A stretch of 64,000 bases of DNA from contig CM053337.1 of the NCBI GenBank assembly GCA_028583605.1, forward strand, positions 20,128,929 to 20,192,928, given 5' to 3'. This document shows, one piece after another, positions 1-13,500 of the stretch. The notes below the pieces were generated by a model. It ran no database searches, was not told where the DNA came from, and saw nothing but the letters and a program-made list of their open reading frames with translations. Made by a program: the position numbers and the translations under genes. The DNA comes from Dastarcus helophoroides (taxonomy: Eukaryota > Arthropoda > Insecta > Coleoptera > Bothrideridae). The stretch's first letter is position 1. The number at the start of each line of letters is the position of its first letter.

Positions 1-1122
1 TTAAACTTAAAATTTCAAGGATAAAGTCGAACTGGGGACTGGAGTCCAAATTCCGACAAAAAAGTCGCAATGTCTGTAAAAATTATAAATTTTCTGGGAG
101 TCGAAATTTTAAACGGAAAATTGTAAATTTAGGTTAAGGATTTTGGGAAAAAAAGCAAGAATTTTAAAAGAATCTAAAGTTATTAACAAAAACTCTAAAG
201 AGGTTGAGGCAAAGTTCTAGAGAAAAGACGGATATTTGGGTTTGAGGTCAAGCTGTATATGTATATAAAATAAAGTCGTGTTAGTTACATCAGAATTACT
301 CCAGAACGGCAACACGGATTTTTGGCTTGTTGAATTTGTCTCGGCCTCGAATAGCAGAATAAAGGCTAAATTATTGAGAAAATTCACCAGAAAATGTTTT
401 ATAAGGAATCCGTGCACAGCGCCATCTTTGATTCATATTAGGAACATAACAGAAACTTATCGCACCTTACACTAACCTAATTTCCAGTAGATGACGCTGT
501 ATCTCCTTTGAATATAACCCGTTTTTAGCTATTTTTCGGGTAGGATTTACTCGGAAATGCCTACAGCATAAAGAAATTATAGTCTTTGGCCTACAGGGCT
601 TAATCGTGAAGCGTAAAAGCCTATGTACGAGCGTATTTAATACTTTAATGTAATATTTAATTCAGGTAATAAGTTAACAAAATATTTATTAATTCTGAGG
701 CGGTACGAAGTTCGCCAAGGACAGCTAGTATTTCTATAAAGTAGAATTATTGAAATCTTTTTTTACATAAATTTCTGTTTTGTTTCGAAATTTTGACACC
801 TTTCTCGAGAATATGAGAACTTTTTTTATAATTGTTAAAATTAATTAAAAGTCGAAATTTTAAGTAATAATAAGTCGAATTTTCGAAAAAAACCGTAATT
901 TATTAAACAAAACCCCAACATTTCGGATTTAACTTCGAGTAGAGGTATTTTTCTCGAATTTGACTGTAATCTCGACTTCTTCTAAAAAAGGAATTCAGCT
1001 TCGAGCGAGATTTTTACTTTAAAAGTAAAAATTTGTAAAAAATTGAATATACCAGTTTAAAAATCAATATTTTCAGGTGGTCAACAATTTTAATATAACT
1101 TCCTTTAAATTTTAAGGATATA
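1..1122. other. AT-rich intergenic stretch, no gene seen
   Basis: Dense runs of A/T with recurring short phrases such as AAATTTT and GTCGAAATTT. These are the same vocabulary as the satellite arrays further right. Short open frames exist on both strands, but none shows a recognisable domain or paired splice sites. I see no RNA gene or transposon end here. Confidence 0.6.
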
Positions 1123-1320
1123 TTGTATAAGCAATCCACGAGTTTTATTCAAATGACGAGTCTTCCTTTCCAAAGTGCCGAACATCTGCACGCTATTTGG
1201 TTAAAATATAATGATTTTGTGCCATTTTTAAAGATCCATTACAACCGTTTACCTGGAAAAAATGCAATATATCAGATTATCAACTTTCAGGATGCACCCA
1301 AGCACCTTGTGCTTTAGGTG
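1123..1320 (+). pseudogene. weak candidate: C-terminal exon of a histidine acid phosphatase-like gene
   Basis: An open frame of 64 codons has a less AT-biased composition than its surroundings. It reads like the end of secreted histidine acid phosphatases: a stretch around FLKIHY, and then, only in the next frame, YQLSGC followed by CALGDIV and a TAG stop near 1373-1375. In that family a GC...CPL-type motif near the C-terminus carries a disulphide cysteine. The switch of frame near 1280-1290 could be a degenerate indel or an intron I cannot place. No upstream exon is visible in the window. The family assignment rests on weak pattern similarity only; a chance open frame is a real alternative. 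Confidence 0.22.
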
Positions 1321-1426
1321 ACATTGTACCATTAGCCTCCTTCTAGCTAAACTTTGTAGAATTTAATAAGAAAATCATTCGAGTTGTTAAGGTGCAGAAA
1401 AACAACAAACAGCGAAGAATTAATAT

Positions 1427-1432
1427 TTTATT
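1427..1432 (-). promoter_or_regulatory. polyadenylation signal of LTA4H copy 1
   Basis: An AATAAA hexamer on the minus strand lies 44 bases after the stop codon of the LTA4H copy 1 gene, a normal distance for an insect 3' end. Confidence 0.5.
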
Positions 1433-1475
1433 ATTGTGACAAAACTTTTCACACATGCAACTTATTACACATTTG

Positions 1476-4253
1476 TTAATTTTTAACTTCTAAGTCGCTA
1501 GCTACGGTATAAGCGGTAACATGCATCATACTTTTCTTGTTCGCATTAAAATTCTCAATGGCTTTCTCTTTGGCCACGTCCCACTTGTACAAATCTTTAT
1601 ATAGTGGTCGAACAAACTTCATTCGACCAACTTCATTGACCCAATGCAAAGCTGGAACAATCTTATCCTCCCAATGCGCCTTAAGACCAATCCTCAGCCA
1701 CAGAAATTTGATTTCCGAATTTTTCGTCTCATTAAAATGGAAAACTTCCTCAATTTTCTTCAGTTTCTTGATCGAAAATGAACCATGTTCGAAAATCTTC
1801 TGAAGCAAATAGATCACCTGACTGGTCGATAACAACTGGATTTTGTCTTTTGTAAGCGGCGGGGAATCCCCGTCTTCATTATATTTTAACAAAATATCGA
1901 AGTAATTGTCGCATAATTTAGCGTTGGTATTGTCATAATTCGGAATCACCGGGGGCATACCCGTACCGAAAAACCAAGCGTCCCAATCGATTGTCTTTAT
2001 GGCGCTCACGTTGGAAAAGTGGGAGTTGAAGAAAAACTTGAAATCTTTCGAATCTATCGACTTGAATTTGAAATTGTCGAAGTAGGTTCGCAAAAAAGGT
2101 TCGAAAGTTTCTGGAAGAAAAAAAATAACTGATTAGACCCTTGATTAAGTTGAAGTTTCATAAAATATGTTCTGATCAATTTCAAACATTTAGTCAATTA
2201 TTAAAGACTAATTATCTGAAACTGGCCAGTTGATAAAATTTAATGAAACTTGACATGCAACTCTTTGTTTGGCAAATCCTTACCAGAACCTCCAACAAGT
2301 TCTTCCAAATAGCGCAAAAACGTCTGACCTTTTTCATAAGGCACCGTAGAAAATGCGTCATCAGGATGAACCCCTTTCAAGTCTACAACTAGTTTAGTAA
2401 GTGGATTGTCCGCCCCCAAATTTTCAATCTACAAGCATTCGAATGACTACCTAAATCTTAATCATAATATCAAATAAATTACAGTCTCCTTTAGGCTACT
2501 CAGCCCCCTAATTGCGGCGAAATCTTGTTCCTCGGACGTGCTTAATCGCCCCAGAATTTTTCTCTCCACAAACACAGTGAAACCTTCGTTGAGCCAAAAG
2601 TGTTCAAAGTTGCGATTAGTGATTAGATTCCCAGTCCAACTATGGGCGATTTCATGGGCTATGACGTCGGCCAACGAACGATCGCCGGCTAGTAGCGTGG
2701 GAGTTACAAACGTCAGACATGGGTTTTCCATCCCGCCGTAGGGAAAACTCGGTGGTAAAACCAACAAGTCGTAGATGCCCCAAACGTAGGGCCCGCAGAT
2801 ATCCTCAGCCGTCTTCAGTTGATGCTCAGTCTCCGCAAACTCGTACACGGCTTCATCTAAGACTTCTTTCTCAGCCCAAACATGCGAACGTGGACCAATT
2901 TGTTTAGACTTCAAGGCCCCTATCGCGATAGCGATAAGATACGCGGGTATCGGCACTGTTTGGACAAAGTGGTAAATTTTGCCACCTTCTAACTCTTTAG
3001 AACCGTCGGGAACGGCTGACATAACCACAGTTAAATCAGGAGGTGCTGATATCTATCAATCAAAGCGAGATTACAACAGACTACTTAAACAAAACATCGA
3101 GTTTACCGAAGCGGAATATTTCGTTTTAACTGATGGTGTATCCTGGCATGGTAAGAAACTTCGGGCGTGAATCGCCTGAAATTGGCTAAACAAAAACGGG
3201 TGTTGTTTGCCCGAGGTCTGCTCCGGCGTAAGCCACTGCAAACCACTTGCATTTGCGCTCGTCTCGTAGTGGATAACCACGTTAAAGCTAAAAAACAGCT
3301 ACGTTACTTACAAATTAAAATAACTCGCTTCACACTTGATCAAAAAATTCGAAAAAAACGTACAGATCGCACTTGTATTTCACAAAATTCGTTCACATAC
3401 CCGAGTTCCTCAACTTTATTTACGGTATTGATCGATGACTGGCAGTAAGTTACACAAATATGATCTAAATCTCTCACAAATACAAATACTATATTTGTTT
3501 TACAAAAATTTGTGAACAAAAAATGCGAATTTTCTAGTTGCGTTATAGTTTTTTTCTAATTTAGGGTAATACGTACACATTTCGGCTCTTTTTTGGTAGC
3601 TGAATTGTCAATTTTGATCCAAAATCTGCTATCGTGTCACTAATGGTGTATTTAAGGTCAATCTCTAAATCATTTTCGATGATTTTTGATATAGTAAGGT
3701 CCCTTACGTCTAAAATCTGTAAGAAATTGTTTAAAAACCCGTAAAATAGTCATACAAGAAAATTTGACGCCCTCTACGAAGATGGCACAAACTAAACTAA
3801 GCTGTGTTTACGCCTACACCCAAATAGCATATCTATACTAGGAAAGCGAAAGATTCTATGACCATTTCCTAACCTAACAAGTCGACATTTCTAGGAAAAG
3901 TTAAAAAAATATATTATGGAGGACTTCGCCTGGAAAGAAAATATCTAGAAGCGGTTTCCAAATAGATGCATAAGCTAAATAAAACAGAAATGCAGCTTCT
4001 TGGCAAAATTAAAACAAAGAAACACTTACTACTTCATTGACCGATTCATCAACTTTCTTTATGGTTAATTCAACGAAACCGCTGAAAACTCTTTTGTCGA
4101 AATTGGCGGTTAAGTTTAAGCTTATATTATTGACGACGGCGAGCTCTGCAACATCATAATGATATTTATAACGCGAATTACTCCATTCAATTCAACCCTA
4201 CCAGGCCTAGAAAAGGAACTGGGATCTAGAGGACTTAAACCTTCTTTGCCCAT
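1476..4253 (-). CDS. LTA4H: leukotriene A4 hydrolase, copy 1 (7 exons)
   Basis: This is an M1-family zinc aminopeptidase/epoxide hydrolase, normally cytosolic. Exons on the minus strand: 4253-4202, 4145-4030, 3716-3577, 3287-3107, 3052-2483, 2428-2284, 2110-1476. All junctions are GT/AG, the phases agree, and the total is 1839 nt (612 residues against 611 in human LTA4H). It starts [13 protein letters not shown], the usual N-terminus. The substrate loop [13 protein letters not shown], the exopeptidase motif GGMENPC, the zinc site HEIAHSW (about residue 296) with the third ligand in NEGFT, the tyrosine of PYEKGQ and the carboxylate-binding arginine of GRMKFVRPL are all present, so both activities should be intact. 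Introns are short (about 55 to 310 bases). It is probably the ancestral member of the tandem pair with the gene at 7521-31040, to its right on the same strand. Confidence 0.95.
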
Positions 4254-6104
4254 TTTATTGCGTGACTTGGCGACAAGAGATTAAGGTGGTGATTAATCAG
4301 AAACTTGTATCTATCTGATAAGTGATAAAAATCTGCGATTTGATTTCGATCTAACCTTTAAAACCGGTCACTTAACGAAAACGTAAACACACCTTGACAT
4401 ATCATAGAATCTAACATCAGCAACATAGATTTATTCTGATGTGAGTTATTTTTCCTGCCTGAGAATAACTATTTTTATAGCACTAACATGTTTTATATCA
4501 CTAACATGTTATTTAAACTTTTTGAATAATTAGGATAATTAAAAACTGCGGATAAATTTATCAAATTCCGATACATTCATAGACACTATGTATTCATAGA
4601 ATGACATTTCCAAAGCATAGAAACAGTGACAATGAGACGACCAACTACATGTGCATTAATGTATGAACGCTGAATTTCCATGGCCCAAGTAGATGGCGCT
4701 ATAGAAATTCCCACAAAAATTTGATTAGATATTTATAGCAGAGTTATTACTTGCCTTGTCAGTCGGTTTATTTTAGGTATATCGCCACACCTTCAATAAA
4801 TAAGGAATTTCTGATTACAAAGAATATTTGTATGCAGTTTTATTAGCTTTTTCTTCGCCGGTCACTCCTTTCACAATCCTAAATTTCAGTACCTTCTATT
4901 TAAGAAAACTGCATACAAATATGAATACTTCGCAAATAAATGATAGAGAATATACAAGAAATATGTTTTGCGTTGTGATATATCCAAACTAGCCGATTGA
5001 AGCCTTCATAACGTTGAAAACAATTTTTTTGCGTTTTTCAATGTGCGTATGCTTTTAATTCCGTCAATAAATTTCTATTCATTAAATTTATTTAACAAAT
5101 AACTTTTGGAACTCATTTCAACCGATGATTGAATTACTAAATGATGGAATTTTTTTCTCCAGATTCAATTTCAAACTTAAAATCCCAATTTTTATTTCAT
5201 TAAATATTATACATATTCCTTACTTTTACTTAAACTTGTATTTTTGCTTAAAAATTTCAACCTAAAATCCGAAATCTTAACTTACTAAGAGTATCGTCGT
5301 TCAGAAAGTTCGAGGCAAATTTTCAAAAAATGGCGACTTCCAAAATGAATCAAGTTATTGTTTACAATTTACAATTTTAAAAATAAAAAAAATCCTTATT
5401 TAGACAAAAATAAAAATTTTAAGGAAACTCCTACAACTTATTTTACAAAATCGATATTTTTTTTAGGATAATTCGTTATTTTTGGCTAAATTTTAAGAAA
5501 GTAAAGCAGACATTACCAGAAATAGAAACTAATTTTTTAGAAAATGGCGGAATTTTTAATTTAAATTTTAGATATAATGCAAAACATAAATAAAATGAAT
5601 TTGGAATGTGAAGATAATTTTCGAAGAAGTATTGAGTCATGCGATATGATAGTTATAAAAAAAATAAAGGTGGCAAATTTAAACCATCAAATTTGTTAAG
5701 TAAAAAATCATGACATGTATAGGTACGCTGGTTATTAACTAATATGGTCACCAAATTTATAAAATTTAAACATTAATACGTCCTCATTTAAAAAGGTTGA
5801 CATTGTAAGGTGGCCTCGTCGGTTTCAGAGTCATATTTTATACACTTTAGAAACACTTCTTCATATAAATATTATATGTTTGTAACTATCATTTTTTTTT
5901 CTATGGGTAGTTCAAAATTGCATAACTGTTTTATGATTGTAACCTCAAAATTTCTTTATGATTTTGATTATGTCTTTGATTCTAACCTAATAATTCTAAT
6001 GTCACTTCATAGGAAAAAAGCGTAAATTTGGAATAATTGCATATTTTTTGTATATTCTACTTTAATAAGCCCCACATAATTCGCTCGGCCCCATAAATCA
6101 TAAA
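4254..6104. other. intergenic region between divergent LTA4H copy 1 and mRpL13
   Basis: The two genes point away from each other, so promoters for both must lie here, but I recognise no core promoter motif with confidence. It holds one small foldback (4826-4920, listed separately). The rest is AT-rich with no convincing exon. Confidence 0.6.
4826..4920. repeat. small foldback with 16 bp perfect arms
   Basis: ATTTGTATGCAGTTTT at 4826-4841 is perfectly repeated inverted at 4905-4920. The loop contains the phrase CTTTTTCTTCGCCGGTCAC, which resembles the end sequence of the large array at 8719-11537 and short stretches at 53670 and 62030. This looks like a truncated, dispersed member of that miniature-element family. 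Confidence 0.6.
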
Positions 6105-6797
6105 ATGGCATCCTTGAAGCGGGTCCAGGTAAGACATCCGACGTTAAATCACAATATTTCATCAAGTATTTACAGCAATGGGCAACATTCGCTCGAATTT
6201 GGCACATATACGATGCGGCTTGGCAAAATCCGTTTGATTCAGCAAAAGTTTTGAAAAAGCACTTGATGGGAATGCACAAACCGATATATCACCCAATGAG
6301 TAAGCAGCATCTTATGGTCCGTGAGTGTTTTCAACAGAACTATTTTGGTTTTAGACGACTGCGGGGATCATGTTATCGTCATTAACAGTCGAGATATAGC
6401 GCTCCCGGGCGACGAGTGGAAAAAACGAGTCTATTTTCACCATACAGGTTACCCTGGTGGAGCAACTTGGACGTTAGCTTGGGAACTTCATAGTAAAGAC
6501 CCAACGATGGTACAGGTGTATTTTGAGTGTTTAATATTGGTCTAATTAATTTTTTGTGTCTAGGTGTTGAGAAAAGCAGTGTATAATAGTATGGATGGTA
6601 ACTTACAAAGGCGATACACTATGGAGCGATTGCACATTTTTCCCGATAGTAATGTACCCCAGGATCTATTAAAGAACGTTTCTAATCAAATTAGACAACT
6701 GAGGCCAGTACCAAAGAGGTTGGATCATTACGATAAAAAAGAAGTTGAAGAATATCCAAAATTGATAGATTATCCTAAGGATTACATTTTACGATAA
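6105..6797 (+). CDS. mRpL13: mitochondrial large-subunit ribosomal protein L13 (uL13m), 4 exons
   Basis: It is a component of the mitochondrial 39S subunit. Exons: 6105-6128, 6176-6299, 6355-6515, 6564-6797, all GT/AG, total 543 nt (180 residues, close to 178 in Drosophila). It starts MASLKRVQ and continues [28 protein letters not shown] and [20 protein letters not shown]. The uL13 core signature FHHTGYPGG is in exon 3. Exon 4 carries KAVYNSM and [13 protein letters not shown], and the protein ends in [10 protein letters not shown], the conserved insect C-terminus. AATAAA-type signals follow the stop at about 6811 and 6828. It is transcribed divergently from LTA4H copy 1 and convergently towards LTA4H copy 2. 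Nothing is missing. Confidence 0.95.
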
Positions 6798-7520
6798 GTT
6801 TGATATTGTAAATAAATGGTAGTGTAATAAAATAGGCTTTTAATATTATTAATGAAGCTCAAAGTTGAAATGTTAAGATAAACGGTAGAGGTTTTGGAAT
6901 TCGGAGGTAAATTTTGCAGCACTGAGTTAAAGTTATCAAAAATAGCCTAAAATTCTAGAAAATCTTGAATTCTTAAGAATTGTCTACCATAAATTTTGAT
7001 AGCTTTGGAAACTTGAAAGTATGCTTTCATAAAAATTCAGAATTAATACTTTTTTAAAAGTTCTTACAAACTCAATGATTTTTTTAATATTTCGTTGTTA
7101 TTCTGAAAATGTTAATTTCAATACTTCACCTTTTTTACTGAAATTTTGAGAACTTGATTTTTTAAATTCTAAGTGTTTCACAAAGTTTAATCATTTTCTA
7201 ATAATTTTAAGCGTTTTTAATTTTCATTTTTCAGTAAAATTTTCGATATAAGCTCAAATCTTCGCGTTTTTTTTTTCAAATTCAGGATGGCGGGTGGTAA
7301 GATGGGGCATCAATGGACGATGCTTCTACTGTATAATTTAAAGATGCACGCCATCAAAGGTAGAGGCATGAGACTTTTTTGTTCGTCGGTGGTCGTTTTT
7401 CGCTTATTTTTAGGCCTTTTTATCCTTATTCCAAAACGATTTCGTTATAGAGATTAACTGAATGACTCTTTGATAAGTAATAAAGCAAATAAGAACGATC
7501 ACATTTATTTCAAAGTCAAA
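6798..7520. other. intergenic region between converging mRpL13 and LTA4H copy 2
   Basis: AT-rich, with no exon recognised. The 3' ends of both genes fall here: polyadenylation hexamers for mRpL13 near 6811-6832, and one for LTA4H copy 2 on the minus strand at 7504-7509, only about 12 bases beyond its stop codon. Confidence 0.6.
7504..7509 (-). promoter_or_regulatory. polyadenylation signal of LTA4H copy 2
   Basis: An AATAAA on the minus strand lies about 12 bases past the TGA stop (7523-7521). That is very close to the coding end, giving a very short 3' untranslated region if used. Confidence 0.4.
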
Positions 7521-10500
7521 TCAGACAGAGTACAGGTGTAGATCGTGTATAAGTCCCTGTTCCAAAACGTGCATCATATGCTTCCTGTTTTTCTGGAAGT
7601 TCTCTATCGCTAGTGGTCTGGCGTAGCACCAGGCGTACATCTCTCTGTAAAGTGGTCGAACATACTTCATTCTCCCCACTTGATTGACCCATTCCAACGC
7701 AATAGTCAGTTTTTCCTCCCAATGAGACCGAAGGCCCAAACGCAGCCATCTATATTTAATCTCGGCGTTTTTCGTCTCGTAAAATCCGAACACTTCTTCG
7801 ATTGCTATGAGCTTTCTAATAGAAAACGGCTCTCTATCAATCAATCTTTGGAGCAAATAAATCTTCTGTTGGGTCGTCAAAGTAATAACATCCACTTTAG
7901 TGATCGGAATGGGTTCCCTATCCCTCCACATAACCAACTTTTCTTCGATTTGGATACAAATCACGATTTTGGTGTCATCAAATTTGGGTATAACGGGAGG
8001 CATACCGGTGCCTTTAAACCAGAGATTCCAATCGATGGTTTGAATGATGCTTAGGTTGCGAAAGTAAGAAATAAAAAACTGTTGGAAGTCGTAAGAGTCC
8101 AAGGATTTGTATTTGAATTGGATGAAGTACTTTTTCATGAATACTTCAAAAATAGCTGAAAACGTGTGAGTGTAAGATTGGGATGTAGAAGGTTGTTTTG
8201 GGTACCTGGTCCTCCAACCAAATCCTCCAAGTAACGTAGGAAGATTTGTCCTTTTTCGTAAGGTACTCTGGAGTATGCATCGTCAGGATCTATGCCTGTG
8301 AGATCTACTACTAGTTCAGTTAAAGGATTATTGTCTCCAAATGACGCTATCTAAAACATTTTATGGCATTTTTATTTTGTTCTATTTATTATACTTAAGT
8401 TATCAAGGGCTTTACTCTTAGGAATAATTAAGCAAAAATTAATATTATTCCCTTTGGTGCTTTCCAGTAACATTAAAAATAAAAAATTGGTAAGTTTTCC
8501 TAGCAAAATTATGATAAAAAAACTACTTATTTTTCGCATAAAACACATTCTTTTTTAATATTTATAATTAACTCAGTATGCCAGAATAAATGGGGATATT
8601 TTTCTTCATTTCAGTGTTAATGGAAATCACCAAAAGGAATGATATCAAATTTTCTGTACAAAAATTCTTAATTAAAACAAAAAAGAACTGTAAGTGATTT
8701 TTTTTTCATTTATTTATAATTGGCTTTTTCTTCGCCAATTGCTTCTTCCACAATTCTAGATTTTCAGCAACCTTTTTGTTAAGGATTAGTAATCTCTTAT
8801 AGATTGTCCAAAGCAGCGATTGCGTTGGATCTTTGCCAATCCTTAAGAGAAGGTTATTGAAGATCTAGAATAGTGGAAGGAGGATTGGCAAAGATTCAAC
8901 GCAATCGCTGCTTGAGGCAATCTATAAATGGTTGCCAATCCTTAACACTTCCTTTCATAATTTTAGATATTCAGTAGTCTCCTGTTAAGTATTGGCAATT
9001 TCTTGTAGATTGGCCCAAGCAGCGATTGCTTTGGATCTTTACCAATCCTTAACAAAAGGTTATTGAAGATCTGTAACTGTGGAAGAAGCAATTGGCAAAG
9101 AAAAAGTCAATTATACAAAGATTCAACGCAATCGCTGTTTGGGACAATCTATAAGAAATTGCCAATCCTTAACACCTCATTCTACAATTCTAAATATTCA
9201 GCAGCATTCTGTTAATTATTGGCAATCTCTTATAGATGACCCCAAGCAGCGATTGCTGCCAAGCCTTAACAGAAGATTACTGAAGATCTAGAACAGTGAA
9301 AGGAGGATTGGCAAAAATTCAACGCAGTCGCTGCTTGGGGCAATCTATAAGAGGTTGCCAATCCTTAACACTTTCTTCCACAATTCTAGATATTCAGAAG
9401 TCTCCTGTTAAGTATTGGCAATTTCTTGTAGATTGGCCCAAGCAGCGATTGCTTTGGATCTTACCAATCCTTAACAGAAAGTTATTGAAGATCTGTAACT
9501 GTGGAAGAAGCAATTGGCAAAGAAAAAGTCAATTATACAAAGATTCAACGCAATAGCTGCTTGGGACAATCTATAAGAAATTGCCAATCCTTAACACCTC
9601 ATTCTACAGTTCTAAATATTCAGCAGCATTCTGTTAATTATTGGCAATCTCTTATAGATGACCCCAAGCAGCGATTGCTGCCAATCCTTAACAGAAGATT
9701 ACTGAAGATTTAGAACAGTGGAAGGAGGACTGGCAAAGATTCAACGCAATCGCTGCTTGGGGCAATCTATAAAAGGTTGCCAATCCTTAACACTTCCTTC
9801 CACAATTCTAGATATTCAGTAGCCTCCTGTTAAGTATTAGCAATCTCTTATAGATTGCCCCAAGCAGCGATTGCTTTGGATCTTTACCAATCCTTAACAG
9901 AAGGTTATTGAAGATCTGTAACTGTGGAAGAAGCAATTGGCAAAGAAAAAGTCAATTATACAAAGATTCAACGCAATCGCTGCTTGGGACAATCTAAGAA
10001 GTTGCCAATCCTTAACACCTCATTCTACAGTTCTAAATATTCAGCAGCATTCTGTTAATTATTGGCAATCTTTTATAGATGACCCCAAGCAGCGATTGCT
10101 GCCAATCCTTAACAAAAGGTTACTGAAGATCTAGAACAGTGGAAGGAGGATTGGCAAAGATTCAACACAATCGCTGCTTGGGGCAATCTATAAGAGGTTG
10201 CCAATCCTTAACACTTCCTTCCACAATTCTAGATATTCAGTAGGCTACTGTTAAGTATTGGCAATTTTTTATAGATTGGCCCAAGCAGCGATTGCGTTAG
10301 ATCTTTGCCTATCCTTAACAGAAGGTTATTGAAGATCTGGAATTGTGGAAGGAGCAATTGGCGAAGATAAAGCCAATTATAGAAAGATTCAACGCAATCG
10401 CTGCTTGGCACAATCTACAAGAGATTGTCAATCCTTAACACCTTCTATAATTCTAAATATTCAGTAGCCTTCTGTTAATTATTGGCAATCTCTTATAAAT

Positions 10501-13500
10501 TACCCCAAGCAGCGATTGCTGCCAATGCTTAACAGAAGGTTACTGAAGATCTAGAACAGTGGAAGAAAGATTGGCAAAAATTCAACCCAATCGCTGCTTG
10601 GGGCAATCTATAAGAGGTTGCCAAGTCGTCAATCCTTAACACTTCCTTCCACAATTCTAGATATTCAGTAGTCTCCTGTTAAGTATTGGCAATCTATAAG
10701 AGATTGCCAATTCTTAACAAGAAGCGATTGCGTTGGATCTTTGCCAATCCTTAACAGAAGGTTATTGAAGATCTGTAACTGTGGAAGGAGCAATTAGCGA
10801 AGAAAAAGCCAATTATACAAAGATTCAACGCAATCGCTGCTTGGGGCTATTTATAAGAGTTTGCCAATCCTTAACACCTCCTACAATTCTAAATATTCAG
10901 TAGCCTTTTGTTAATTATTGGCAATATCTTATAAATTACCCCAAGCAGCGATTGCTGCCAATCCTTAACCGAAGGTTACTCAAGATCTAGAATAGTGGAA
11001 GGAGGATTGGCAAAGATTCAACGCAATCGCTGCTTGGAGCAATCTATAAGAGGTTGCCAATCGTTAACACTTCCTTCCACAATTCTAGATATTCAGTAGC
11101 CTCCTGTTAAATATTGGAAATCTCTTATAGATTGCCCCAAGCAGCGATTGCGTTGGATCTTTGCCAATCCTTAACAGAAGGATATTGAAGATCTGGAATT
11201 GTGGAAGGAGCAATTGGCGAAGAAAAAGCCAATTATATAAAGATTCAACGCAATCGCTGCTTGGGACAATCTATGAGATTGCCAATCCTAACATGTCTTT
11301 CTACAATTCTAAATATTCAGTAGCCTTCTGTTAATTATTGGCAATCTCTTATAGATTACCCCAAGAAACGATTGCTGCCAATCCTTAACAGAAGGTTACT
11401 GAAGATCTAGAAGTGGAAGGAGGATTGGCAAAGATTCAACGCAGTCGGAGCTTGGAGCAATCTAGAAGAGATTGCCAATCCTTAACAGAAGACTACTGAA
11501 TATCTAGAATTGTGGAACTGGCGAAGAAAAGGCCAATATGATTAAAAATAACTACTTCGCAAAGAAGATACAGAGAATATCTGATTGTTTTTTTACTATA
11601 ACCCACATAGAAAGTCATGGATATGGATATACATTTGATATTTATTTCCTAATGAACATCCACAGTATATCCATGACTTGCTATGGGGCGATCGAAAGTT
11701 GACTGCCCTATAAATTTAGAATTTTTTCAAAAATGTGGAAAGCCTTACATTTTCCTCCAATATTGCAAGTCCTCCTATAGCAAGGAAATCTTCATCGGCC
11801 TTACTTGTCATCCTTCCAATGATCCTCCTTTCAACGAAAGTGGTGAACCCTTCATTTAACCAGAAATGTTCAAAATTCCTATTTGTGACCAAATTCCCTG
11901 TCCAGCTGTGTGCCAGTTCATGAGCTATTACGTTAATCAGGGATCGATCACCTGCCTGAAAGCAACCTAATGCACTATTTGGATTCAATATAATCGTGAA
12001 AGTACCAAAAGTGTTGGTGTTACAAACGTTATGCATGGGTTTTCCATTCCACCGTAGGGATAACTAGGGGGCAAAATCAACAAATCGAAGACTGTCCATA
12101 CGTAAGCACCGCAGATATCTTCGGCTGCCCTAATGTAGTCTTCGGTGTAAGCGAATTCGTACGCGGCCGCTTCTAATGTCTCAATTTCAGCCCATACTCT
12201 TGTTCTTGGTCCTATTTGCTTCTGCTGTATGGCGCCTACCGTTATGGCAATTAAATATGCTGATATGGGGTTGTTTTGTATAAAATAAAACGTCCTTTCT
12301 CCGTAGGATAGATCTTGTACTTTGTAATTGACACCAGACATAATAACAGTCAGCTCGGATGGTACTGTAATCTGTTGGATGTGGCTTTAAGTACATTTAA
12401 TATTGGTGGTTGATTTGAATTGTACTTACGCGAGCTTCGTAGGTGAATTTTAGGCCAGGGGTGTCTTGACATGGCAAGAATGATCTTGCATGGATAAACT
12501 AAAAAAGTTAAACTAATAATAACAACATACATGAAGTACAGAAATCAAGGGATGTAAAAAAAAACAAATTTTTAGGTGATTTTTAAAAGGCTACAACTCG
12601 ATGAATCGTAGAGAAAAATAAAAAAGTAAATTAATGTTCTTTAAGTTCCCAGTTACCAGATCTTGAGTTCAAAATATCTAAGCCTTGACAATTTTTAATT
12701 AATCATAAGAAAAGCGTGAGCCCAATTATTTTTAAAATTCTTGTTTGTTTTTAAAAATGTTTAGGGACTTCAATATTTTTTTTCTATTGATCCCATTATA
12801 AAAATTGTCTACATAACTTAATTCTCTTTAATTCAATTGGTCCCCTAACTCTACACGATGATTTTTCGCGGAATTATTGTCATTCAAATCAAAAGAGTCA
12901 TTTTTGATTTCGTTAATTAATAACTGGGGACATAACGATCGTGTAGAAAACGCGAATAGAGTTTTGAAAACTAGAAAGCATTCTCCACAAATCCTACTTA
13001 TTGGTTTTATTTTAAAAAATATGTATATATTGAGTAAGAGGTAAAAAAATTGGTGCCAAGTTGAGCGAACGCCCCTAACTATCGAATTTTTTATTTAGAT
13101 TTTTTCGTACTACACATTTTTTTTATTAAAAATCAACAACTAGATGCTCTAGAGAATGCCTTCTAGTTTTCAGAACCCTACTCGCTTTTCTGTAAGATTA
13201 TTATTTTCCGAGTTATTAATTGCTAACGTCAAAAATTAAAAATATTTGTTTGTTTTAGACTTAGACAACGATGATACAGCGAAAAACCATCGTGCAGACC
13301 TAGGAGGTCAATCAAAAATAATTGAAATTTCATGGTGGGATCACTGGAAAAAAATTCCCTGGATCTTTTCAAAGATAAAAAATAATTTGGAAACATTTTT
13401 GGCACATGGTTTTTAAGTTCAGTCCACTCGCAAAGGGTTAGTCAATAAACATGATTGGTTAAAAACTGCCAAAGCTAAAAATTTTGAACTTGAATCCTAA

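Noticed and set aside
9079..10411. Series of similar 60-86 codon frames
   Set aside because: They repeat with the 420 bp array and change frame with each small indel, so they are not genes.
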